Source of the DNA: Pseudomonadota bacterium
GTDB lineage: Bacteria; Pseudomonadota; Gammaproteobacteria; Steroidobacterales; Steroidobacteraceae
Direction of reading: 5' to 3'
Assembly: GCA_018241455.1 (NCBI GenBank)
Contig: JAFEDW010000153.1
Location: forward strand, 1-5,257
Length of the DNA: 5,257 bases
Shown here: one piece after another, positions 1 through 5,257 of the stretch
How positions within the stretch are numbered: the first letter of the stretch is position 1
Layout: each line of letters opens with the position of its first letter
Made by a program: the position numbers and the translations under genes
The notes under the pieces: model-generated
Databases searched by the model: none
Seen by the model: the letters and a program-made list of their open reading frames with translations, nothing else
What the model was told of the DNA's origin: nothing

Positions 1-329
1 CGCCGCCGACGATGCGCGACAGCACCTGGGACATCAGCTGGTTCGAGGATCCGGTGTGGCGCAAGGATCGCATCATCGCGATCAACCTGCACATGATCAC
101 CGCCTTCCTCGATCGCTACGTGAAGGGCGACGACAGCCGCGCGGCCTATATCGACGGCCTGGTGCCCGAGTCGACGGCCGGCACCTGGCAGGCGCCGCCC
201 GGCACGCCGTACGGTGCGCGCAGCCCGGGTTCGAGCGGGATCACCTTGTGGAAGGGCTTCCAGCGCGACTACGCCGAAGGACTCGAGCTGCTGCACCGCG
301 ATGCCGCGAGCGCCGGGGCGGCACAATGA
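1..329 (+). CDS. C-terminal part of an alpha/beta-hydrolase-like protein (5' truncated by window edge)
   Basis: The reading frame is open from the left edge to the TGA at 327-329. The first in-frame ATG, at 12, is probably internal, because codons before it (Pro-Pro-Thr) continue the protein. About 108 residues are visible. They include a helical segment, IIAINLHMITAFLDRYVKGD, followed by RAAYIDGLVPES, then a Pro/Gly-rich stretch and a final ITLWKGFQRDYAEGLELLHR. From memory, this tail resembles the C-terminal end of dienelactone-hydrolase or PAF-acetylhydrolase-like serine hydrolases, where a helix ending in 'FLDRYLKGD' follows the core. The nucleophile and most of the catalytic triad would lie outside the window, so the substrate cannot be stated. 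No signal or membrane segment is visible in this part. Its stop lies 10 bases before the GTG proposed for the next gene, suggesting co-transcription. That this is real coding sequence is fairly sure; the family assignment is moderate. Confidence 0.6.
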   Translation, partial: PPTMRDSTWDISWFEDPVWRKDRIIAINLHMITAFLDRYVKGDDSRAAYIDGLVPESTAGTWQAPPGTPYGARSPGSSGITLWKGFQRDYAEGLELLHRDAASAGAAQ

Positions 330-339
330 TCTGCGCGCA

Positions 340-1257
340 GTGAGTCCCATCACGCTGCTCGACGGCGGCATGGGCCGCGAGCTCAAGCGGATGGGCGCGC
401 CGTTTCGCCAGCCGGAGTGGTCGGCGCTGGCGCTGATCGAGTCACCGGAGTTCGTGAGCCGCGCCCACGCGGCCTACATCGCCGCCGGCGCCGATGTCAT
501 CACGACCAACACCTACGCGGTCGTGCCGTTCCATATCGGCGCCGAGCGTTTTCGAAGCGATGGATTCCGCCTGGCTGAGCTCGCCGCGCGCCTGGCGCGA
601 GCCGCGGCCGACCGCGCGCAGCACGCCGTGTCCGTCGCCGGCTCGCTCCCGCCGCCTTGCGGCTCGTATCGCGCCGACCTGTTCGACGCGGCAGCCGCGC
701 GGCCAATTCTGCGCACACTGATCGATGCGATGGGCGGTCAGGTCGATCTGTGGCTGGCGGAAACCCTGAGCTGTGTCGCCGAAGCCGAACTGGTGCGGGA
801 ATCGCTGGGGCCGGGGGCCGATGCGCGCGTCAAGCCGCTATGGCTGTCGTTCACGATCGATGATGCCGCGGGTACTGCGACGCCCACTCGACTGCGCTCG
901 GGCGAATCGGTGCGCGCGGCCGCCGAGGCCGCAGTGCGCCTGGGCGCCTCGGCGCTGCTGTTCAACTGCAGCCAGCCCGAGGTGATGGGTGCCGCATTGG
1001 ATGAGGCGCGCCGCGTATTCGGCGAAGCGGAGCCGTCGGCCCAGCGTATGCAGCTCGGTGTCTATGCCAACGCTTTTCCGCCGGTCAACGCTGCCGAGGC
1101 CGAAGCGAACGCCGAACTCAGCGAAATCCGCGCCGACCTGTCGCCTGCAGCCTATGGCCGCTGGGCGACAGATTGGGTCGGGCGGGGCGCGAGTATCATT
1201 GGCGGCTGTTGTGGCATCGGGCCGGAGCACATCGCACGGCTGCGCGCCGCACTCTGA
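340..1257 (+). CDS. Homocysteine S-methyltransferase family protein
   Basis: Predicted cytoplasmic zinc enzyme of about 305 residues that moves a methyl group from a small donor (S-methylmethionine, glycine betaine or similar) to homocysteine, giving methionine. Family hallmarks, numbered from the GTG at 340, are DGGMGREL from residue 8, TNTY around Asn57, the zinc cysteine in FNCS (Cys210), GVYANAFPP in the C-terminal third, and GGCCGIGPEHI near the end with the other two zinc cysteines (Cys290, Cys291). All three zinc ligands are present and the length is normal for bacterial members. GTG 340 was chosen because the family usually starts just before the DGG motif. An in-frame ATG at 301 would add 13 residues and overlap the preceding gene. 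Neither start has a good Shine-Dalgarno sequence. The next gene, encoding choline sulfatase, begins 35 bases downstream, which makes betaine a tempting methyl donor. Sequence alone does not separate betaine-type from S-methylmethionine-type members. Confidence 0.9.
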   Translation: MSPITLLDGGMGRELKRMGAPFRQPEWSALALIESPEFVSRAHAAYIAAGADVITTNTYAVVPFHIGAERFRSDGFRLAELAARLARAAADRAQHAVSVAGSLPPPCGSYRADLFDAAAARPILRTLIDAMGGQVDLWLAETLSCVAEAELVRESLGPGADARVKPLWLSFTIDDAAGTATPTRLRSGESVRAAAEAAVRLGASALLFNCSQPEVMGAALDEARRVFGEAEPSAQRMQLGVYANAFPPVNAAEAEANAELSEIRADLSPAAYGRWATDWVGRGASIIGGCCGIGPEHIARLRAAL

Positions 1258-1276
1258 TCCCGTCCGGCCACGCCGC

Positions 1277-1281
1277 GAGGA
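1277..1281 (+). promoter_or_regulatory. Probable ribosome binding site of betC
   Basis: GAGGA lies in the 35-base gap between the methyltransferase stop and the ATG at 1293, with 11 bases between motif and start. The spacing is slightly long but usable. It supports ATG 1293 over an upstream in-frame extension, which would run back into the methyltransferase gene. No promoter or terminator is evident in the gap. Confidence 0.5.
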
Positions 1282-1292
1282 CCCGCGCCGAC

Positions 1293-2816
1293 ATGCAACC
1301 GAATTTCCTGATCCTGATGGCCGATCAACTTTACGCCGGCGCCCTGAAGACGTATGGAGGAAGGGCACTGGCGCCGCACCTCGACTCGCTGGCGGCGCAG
1401 GGAGTGGTATTCGACTCCTTCTACTGCAACAGCCCGCTGTGCGCGCCGTCGCGTTTCTCGTTCATGGCGGGCCAGCTGCCGTCCAGGATTGGCGCCTACG
1501 ACAATGCCGCCGAATTCGCGGCGCAGACGCCGACCTTCGCGCATTACCTGCGTCGCGCCGGCTACCAGACCGCGTTGAGCGGCAAGATGCATTTCTGCGG
1601 CCCCGACCAGTTGCATGGCTTCGAGGAGCGGCTGACCACCGACATCTATCCGGCCGATTTCGGCTGGACCCCCGACTGGACGCGCTTCGACGAGCGCCCG
1701 GGCTGGTACCACACGATGGATTCGGTGACGCAGGCCGGTGCCTGCACGCGCACCAACCAAATCGACTACGACGACGAGGTCGTCTACGCGGCGCGGCAGA
1801 AACTGTTCGATATTGCGCGTGGCAGCGACCGGCGGCCATTCTGCCTGCTCGTGTCGATGACGCATCCGCACGACCCGTACGTCGTGCCGCAGCCGTACTG
1901 GGACCGCTACCGCGACGTGGACGTCGGCCTGCCGCGCGTGGCGCAACCGGAGGTGCCCGATGATCCGCATTCGCGCCGCATACGCCATGTCATTGGTCTG
2001 GGCGAACAGACGCCGAACGAGTCGCAGGTGCGCGCTGCGCGCCGCGCGTATCACGGTGCCGTGTCGTACGTCGACGACCAGATCGGATCGCTGCTCACGG
2101 CGCTGCGCGATGCGCGCCTCGATGGCAATACGATCGTCATCGTACTCGCCGATCATGGCGACATGCTCGGCGAGCGTGGCCTGTGGTACAAGATGAGTTT
2201 CTTCGAGCCGGCCTGCCGCATTCCATTGATCGTCGCCGCACCGGGCCGGTTCGCGGCCCGGCGCGTGGCAACGCCAGCCTCGCTGCTCGATATCCTGCCG
2301 ACGCTGGTCGAACTCGGCAGCGAGCCGAAAGCCGGCGGATGGGCCGCACCGCTCGATGGCCGGAGCCTCGTCGCCGAGTTGACGGGACAGCCGGCCACCG
2401 CCACGGAGCAAACGGCCGAAGTGATCGGCGAATACCTGGCCGAGGCGGCGATTGCGCCGATCGTCATGATCCGGCGCGGGCGCTACAAATTCGTGCATTC
2501 ACCGGTCGATCCGGATCAGTTGTATGACCTCGAGGCCGATCCGGACGAACGCGTCAATCTTGCCGCCCAGGACGGACAGGGTCCCCGGCTGGCGGAATTT
2601 CGCGCCGAGGTCGCGCGCCGCTGGCAATTGCCGGCATTGCACGAACAGGTGCTGGCCAGCCAGCGCCGCCGGCACATGGTCTACGCAGCGTTGCGCAGCG
2701 GCCGCTACACGCCCTGGGATTTCCAGCCGCGGCGCGACGCGAGCCGCCAGTATGTGCGCAACGACCAGGAGCTCAACGACATCGAGGCGATGGCGCGTTT
2801 CCCGCGCGTGAACTGA
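1293..2816 (+). CDS. betC: Choline-sulfatase
   Basis: A 507-residue type I sulfatase of the alkaline phosphatase superfamily, predicted to hydrolyse choline-O-sulfate to choline and sulfate. There is no signal peptide, so it should act in the cytoplasm. Visible active-site elements are Asp11 in LILMADQ (metal ligand), Cys50-Ala-Pro-Ser-Arg54 (the C-x-P-S-R motif whose Cys is matured to formylglycine), Lys98 and His100 in SGKMHF, His191 and His193 in THPHDPY, Asp287-His288 in LADHGDMLGE, and Lys300 in WYKMSFFEPA. Choline sulfatase, rather than another sulfatase, is indicated by QLPSRIGAYDNAAEF, by MHFCGPDQLHGFEERLTTDI, and by a C-terminal segment (about residues 458-507, with PWDFQPRRDASRQYVRN) typical of the choline-sulfatase C-terminal domain. 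The length is normal for BetC. The usual partners betI, betA, betB and a choline-binding transporter gene are not in the window. A homocysteine methyltransferase gene precedes it, probably in the same transcript. A formylglycine-generating enzyme encoded elsewhere would be needed for activity. Confidence 0.95.
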   Translation: MQPNFLILMADQLYAGALKTYGGRALAPHLDSLAAQGVVFDSFYCNSPLCAPSRFSFMAGQLPSRIGAYDNAAEFAAQTPTFAHYLRRAGYQTALSGKMHFCGPDQLHGFEERLTTDIYPADFGWTPDWTRFDERPGWYHTMDSVTQAGACTRTNQIDYDDEVVYAARQKLFDIARGSDRRPFCLLVSMTHPHDPYVVPQPYWDRYRDVDVGLPRVAQPEVPDDPHSRRIRHVIGLGEQTPNESQVRAARRAYHGAVSYVDDQIGSLLTALRDARLDGNTIVIVLADHGDMLGERGLWYKMSFFEPACRIPLIVAAPGRFAARRVATPASLLDILPTLVELGSEPKAGGWAAPLDGRSLVAELTGQPATATEQTAEVIGEYLAEAAIAPIVMIRRGRYKFVHSPVDPDQLYDLEADPDERVNLAAQDGQGPRLAEFRAEVARRWQLPALHEQVLASQRRRHMVYAALRSGRYTPWDFQPRRDASRQYVRNDQELNDIEAMARFPRVN

Positions 2817-2826
2817 ACCGCGCCAC

Positions 2827-3735
2827 TCAGCGCCGCAGGAAATCGTTGATCGCCTGCGCCACGGCCTGCGGCTGCTCCCAGAACGGCGCGTGCCCGAGGC
2901 CTTCGAAGATCTTCACCTGCGCCGTGGGGAGGGCAGCACGCAGGCTCGCACGCTGCGGCTCGTCCATGATCGGATCCTTGCTGCCCCAGATAAGCAGCGC
3001 CGGCGCCGTGAAGTGATGCAACGTGCGCTGGAATTCCTCGTAGTCCGGAAAGGTCTGCGACAGCATCGCCAGCCAGATTGGCAGCGGCACCGCGGCGGCA
3101 TCGCGGCGCTGGCGCCGGTTGAAGGCCGGATCGACGGGCGTCGGCGAACTCCACCATGCGATCATGAACGGTGAGTCCGGATCGAGCGGCTCCTTGAGTG
3201 CGCGAATCTGGTCGGCGTAATCGCTGAGATCGGAGGCCCCCACCGGCCGCGGCCCCGGCGGTCGGCCGCCGGTCGAACCGAGCAGCACCACGCGATCGAC
3301 GCGTTCGGGCCACAGTTCGTCGAAAGCCTGCATGATGATGCTGCCCATCGAACTGGCGATGACGTCGGTGCGCGCGACGTGCAGCCGGTCGAGCAGCAGC
3401 CGCAGATCGTAGGCGAAGTCCTGCCGCGTGTAGCAGCATTCCGGCTTGCTCGTGCGCCCGTGGCCGCGCAGGTCCGGGATGATGAGCCGTTCATGCGGCG
3501 CGAGGTACGGCACCAACGGTACCCAATCGAGCGCGGTATTCGTGTAGCCGTGCACCAGCAATACCGGCCGGCCGGCCGGCTCGCCAAGTTCGACATATGC
3601 CATGCGCAGGCCGTTCGGCAGCATGACGTGCCGATAGGCCTTGTCGAACCGGGCCATGCCGGCCACGACATCGGTCTGCGCGCCGCAGGGCGAAGCAACC
3701 GCGAACGTCAACAACAGCAGCAGCAATGGGCGCAT
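2827..3735 (-). CDS. Exported alpha/beta hydrolase
   Basis: A 302-residue protein with an N-terminal signal peptide (MRP, a six-leucine core, then FAVASPCGA; likely cleavage after residue 19), so it is probably periplasmic. The mature part is a standard alpha/beta-hydrolase fold protein: oxyanion-region HGYTN (His62-Gly63), DLRGHGRTSKP (residues 88-98), nucleophile elbow IASSMGS with Ser129, probable acid Asp254 in WGSKDPIMD, and base His282 in GLGHAPFWEQP. The elbow has Ala where the first Gly of G-x-S-x-G is usual, which this superfamily tolerates. A lid-like insert spans about residues 160-240. The triad looks intact, but the substrate (ester, lactone, epoxide or other) cannot be read from sequence. 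The start is well supported by GGAGG just upstream. The gene follows the TPR-sulfotransferase gene by 18 bases, so the two are probably one transcript. A vicinal Cys pair (Cys100-Cys101) in an exported protein is slightly unusual. Confidence 0.88.
   Translation of the reverse strand: MRPLLLLLLTFAVASPCGAQTDVVAGMARFDKAYRHVMLPNGLRMAYVELGEPAGRPVLLVHGYTNTALDWVPLVPYLAPHERLIIPDLRGHGRTSKPECCYTRQDFAYDLRLLLDRLHVARTDVIASSMGSIIMQAFDELWPERVDRVVLLGSTGGRPPGPRPVGASDLSDYADQIRALKEPLDPDSPFMIAWWSSPTPVDPAFNRRQRRDAAAVPLPIWLAMLSQTFPDYEEFQRTLHHFTAPALLIWGSKDPIMDEPQRASLRAALPTAQVKIFEGLGHAPFWEQPQAVAQAINDFLRR
3564..3579. repeat. (CCGG)x4 palindromic tandem tract inside the hydrolase gene
   Basis: Four perfect CCGG units in tandem form a 16-base self-complementary tract. 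It lies within the exported hydrolase gene and encodes part of the Glu-Pro-Ala-Gly-Arg-Pro loop before the oxyanion-region motif. The unit length is 4, so gain or loss of one unit would shift the frame. In a genome this GC-rich it may simply reflect composition. Confidence 0.4.
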
Positions 3736-3739
3736 AAAA

Positions 3740-3744
3740 CCTCC
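3740..3744 (-). promoter_or_regulatory. Ribosome binding site of the exported hydrolase
   Basis: On the minus strand GGAGG precedes the ATG at 3735 by four T residues. It is the strongest Shine-Dalgarno match in the window and fixes the start at the signal peptide. It sits in the 18-base gap after the sulfotransferase stop, so the downstream gene can initiate on its own within a shared transcript. Confidence 0.8.
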
Positions 3745-3753
3745 GGGTCTGAT

Positions 3754-5257
3754 TCAGTGAACCAGGTCACCGAGCGCCGCTTTCAACGGTCCCAGCCATG
3801 GTTCGTAATCGCGCCATAGCCCGACGCCCTCGCGGTTGATCGGACGGCGTACCTGCTCGGAACTCGCGGTGCGCACGCTACGCTCGGTGCGGTGGAATTC
3901 CAGGCAGGCGGGCTCGAACTCGAGCCCGCAATAGTCGAGCATGCGGCGCACGCTCCCTTCCAGGTCGTCGAGCACATCTTCGTGCTGCACGCGCAGCACG
4001 CGACCGGGTAGCACGCGCTCCCAATGCTGCATCAGTTCGACGTAGATGCGGTAGTAGCGGCCGATGTCCTCCAGGCTGTAGGTGAATTCCTGCCCGTTGG
4101 CGAACAGCTGGCGGAAATTGCTGAAGCAGCAGTCCAGCGGATCGCGGCGCGCATCGATGATGCGCGCGTTGGGCAAGATCAGGTGAATCAGCGCGATGTG
4201 CCTGAAGTTGTTGGGCATCTTGTCGATGAAACGTGGTTTGTCCCCGCGATAGATGCGTGTGTCGGCCAGGTATTGCTCGCCGAAGCCACGAAATGCGGCC
4301 ACTTCGAGCTCGGCCAGTATGTCGGGGTATCTCGCCGGCGCCTGGTCGGTCTCCCGCCCGTTGAGCCGGTGCACGAGCCGCGGGATATCGGCCAGCTCGC
4401 GCGTGCCTTCGACGGCGGAGTGGGAAGCCAGGATCTGCTCGATCAGCGTCGAACCCGCGCGCGGCAGGCCGACGATGAAGATGGGGTCGTCCGCCGGGCA
4501 CCCGGCGTCCGTGCGGGCGGCGAAGAACCCGGGCGTGCAGATCTGCATCTGGCGCCGCAGCCGCTGTTCGAGATGCGCGGCATCGTGACTGACGTGTGCG
4601 CGCTTGATGGCATTGCCGCGGGCGAAGTAGTCGAATGAAGCGGCGAACTCCCGCCGGTCGCCGAGCGCCTTGCCGAGCGCGAAGCACAGGTGCGCGCGGT
4701 CCTCGTCATTCGTCGCCGCAGCGCTCTCGTAGCCGCGCATGCGCTCGATTTCCGCATCGCTGAATCGATAGGTCTTGAGGTTGGCGAGGCTCCACCAGGC
4801 GTCGCCGAAGCCGGGACGGGCGTCGGCAGAGCGGTGGTAGAACTCGATGGCTTCGCCCTGTTGGCCGATGGTCTTCCGGGCGTGCGCTATGGCCAGCAGC
4901 AATGTGTGGTCGTTTGGCGTCTGCGCGCGCAGTTCGTCGAACAGCCGCAGCGCCTCTTCGTGGCGGCCGAGCCCCGTCAGCGCGTTCGCCTCGAGCGTGC
5001 GGAAGGCGCTATTGGCGGGATTGGTCTGGTACAGCCGCTGGATCTGCCCCAACGCCTCAGCATGCTTCTGCCGCTCCATCAGCACCGTCGCGTAGTCGAA
5101 GCGGGCGGCATGGTAGCGGGGATCGAGTTCCAGGACGCACTCGAGCAGGAACTCCGCGTCATCCAGCACGCCCATCTTCATGCCGATGCGCGCCAGCAGG
5201 CGCATGCCCTCGATGTCCTGCGGATGGCGTTGCAGGTGCTCGCGCACCACGCGCTCG
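3754..5257 (-). CDS. TPR-repeat sulfotransferase (N-terminus beyond window)
   Basis: The frame is open from the TGA at 3754-3756 to the right edge, giving about 500 visible residues. Numbering here is from the GTG at 5250, which is probably not the true start. The N-terminal half is a tetratricopeptide array: repeat-ending prolines fall at residues 10, 44, 78, 112 and 146, exactly 34 apart, and a more diverged repeat follows around 184-215. Proline 10 closes a repeat whose beginning is cut off, so the gene continues upstream. The C-terminal half is a PAPS-dependent sulfotransferase domain of the Sulfotransfer_3 type: FIVGLPRAGSTL (258-269) is the 5'-phosphosulfate loop, DKMPNNFRH (343-351) follows, and IIDARRDPLDCCFSNF (364-379) carries the 3'-phosphate-binding Arg369 and Ser377. 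The protein is expected to sulfonate a hydroxyl or amine of an unknown acceptor, with the TPR part probably binding acceptor or partner. No membrane segment is visible. A gene for an exported hydrolase follows after 18 bases. Confidence 0.9.
   Translation of the reverse strand, partial: ERVVREHLQRHPQDIEGMRLLARIGMKMGVLDDAEFLLECVLELDPRYHAARFDYATVLMERQKHAEALGQIQRLYQTNPANSAFRTLEANALTGLGRHEEALRLFDELRAQTPNDHTLLLAIAHARKTIGQQGEAIEFYHRSADARPGFGDAWWSLANLKTYRFSDAEIERMRGYESAAATNDEDRAHLCFALGKALGDRREFAASFDYFARGNAIKRAHVSHDAAHLEQRLRRQMQICTPGFFAARTDAGCPADDPIFIVGLPRAGSTLIEQILASHSAVEGTRELADIPRLVHRLNGRETDQAPARYPDILAELEVAAFRGFGEQYLADTRIYRGDKPRFIDKMPNNFRHIALIHLILPNARIIDARRDPLDCCFSNFRQLFANGQEFTYSLEDIGRYYRIYVELMQHWERVLPGRVLRVQHEDVLDDLEGSVRRMLDYCGLEFEPACLEFHRTERSVRTASSEQVRRPINREGVGLWRDYEPWLGPLKAALGDLVH

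Noticed and set aside
989..1963. A 324-codon plus-strand frame spanning the methyltransferase/betC junction
   Set aside because: Arg/Pro-rich shadow of two real genes in another frame. It crosses their boundary and shows no family motif.
1152..2498. A 448-codon open frame on the minus strand, antisense to betC
   Set aside because: It is Arg/Ala/Val/His-rich with no recognisable motif and lies fully opposite a well-supported betC. Long antisense frames are common in high-GC genes because stop codons are rare.
2791..2825. Inverted repeat TGGCGCG / CGCGCCA at the convergent junction, considered as a terminator
   Set aside because: Only 7 base pairs with a 21-base loop, no T-tract, and it lies partly in the betC coding end. 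It is easily expected by chance at this GC content.
2705..3439. A 244-codon minus-strand frame overlapping the exported hydrolase in another register
   Set aside because: Low-complexity Arg/Ala/Gly composition, and it overlaps a hydrolase gene with an intact catalytic triad and a strong ribosome binding site. It is a frame shadow.
3708..3726. CAG/CAA-rich trinucleotide run
   Set aside because: It is the reverse complement of the leucine codons in the signal-peptide core and needs no other explanation.
3684..3735. Possible lipoprotein signal (Cys17) in the exported hydrolase
   Set aside because: The residues before the Cys are Ala-Ser-Pro. Proline at -1 does not fit a lipobox, whereas Cys-Gly-Ala before Gln20 fits an ordinary signal peptidase I site.
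3878..4687. A 269-codon minus-strand frame inside the sulfotransferase gene
   Set aside because: Arg/Ala-rich alternative register of the sulfotransferase gene with no coherent motif.

Overview
The window is a gene-dense, high-GC (about two-thirds G+C) bacterial chromosomal segment with almost no non-coding DNA. Codon use and protein style suggest a proteobacterium, possibly a gammaproteobacterium or a related alphaproteobacterium. This is inferred from protein character only, because no RNA gene or marker gene is present. No tRNA, rRNA, IS element, CRISPR array, prophage or plasmid feature was seen.

Layout: two gene groups converge near position 2820. On the + strand lie the 3' end of an alpha/beta-hydrolase-like gene (1-329), a homocysteine S-methyltransferase family gene (about 340-1257) and a choline-sulfatase gene, betC (1293-2816). 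They are separated by only 10 and 35 bases, so they could be one transcript whose promoter lies left of the window. On the - strand, reading from the right edge, lie a TPR-sulfotransferase gene truncated by the window (3754-5257) and a gene for an exported alpha/beta hydrolase (2827-3735). They are 18 bases apart and probably co-transcribed. The two groups meet tail to tail with 10 bases between stop codons and no convincing terminator.

How the genes may work together: the choline sulfatase should release choline and sulfate from choline-O-sulfate in the cytoplasm. Choline is normally oxidised to glycine betaine, and some members of the homocysteine methyltransferase family use betaine as methyl donor. 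The two adjacent genes could therefore route an osmolyte into methionine, although the intermediate bet genes and a choline transporter are not in view. The opposite-strand pair carries a PAPS-type sulfotransferase of unknown acceptor next to a periplasmic hydrolase of unknown substrate. Sulfate-ester removal and sulfate-ester formation thus lie side by side, but a shared substrate is only a hypothesis. Most of the window is recognisable metabolism. The gene combination is more interesting than any single gene, and no clearly new system is demonstrated.
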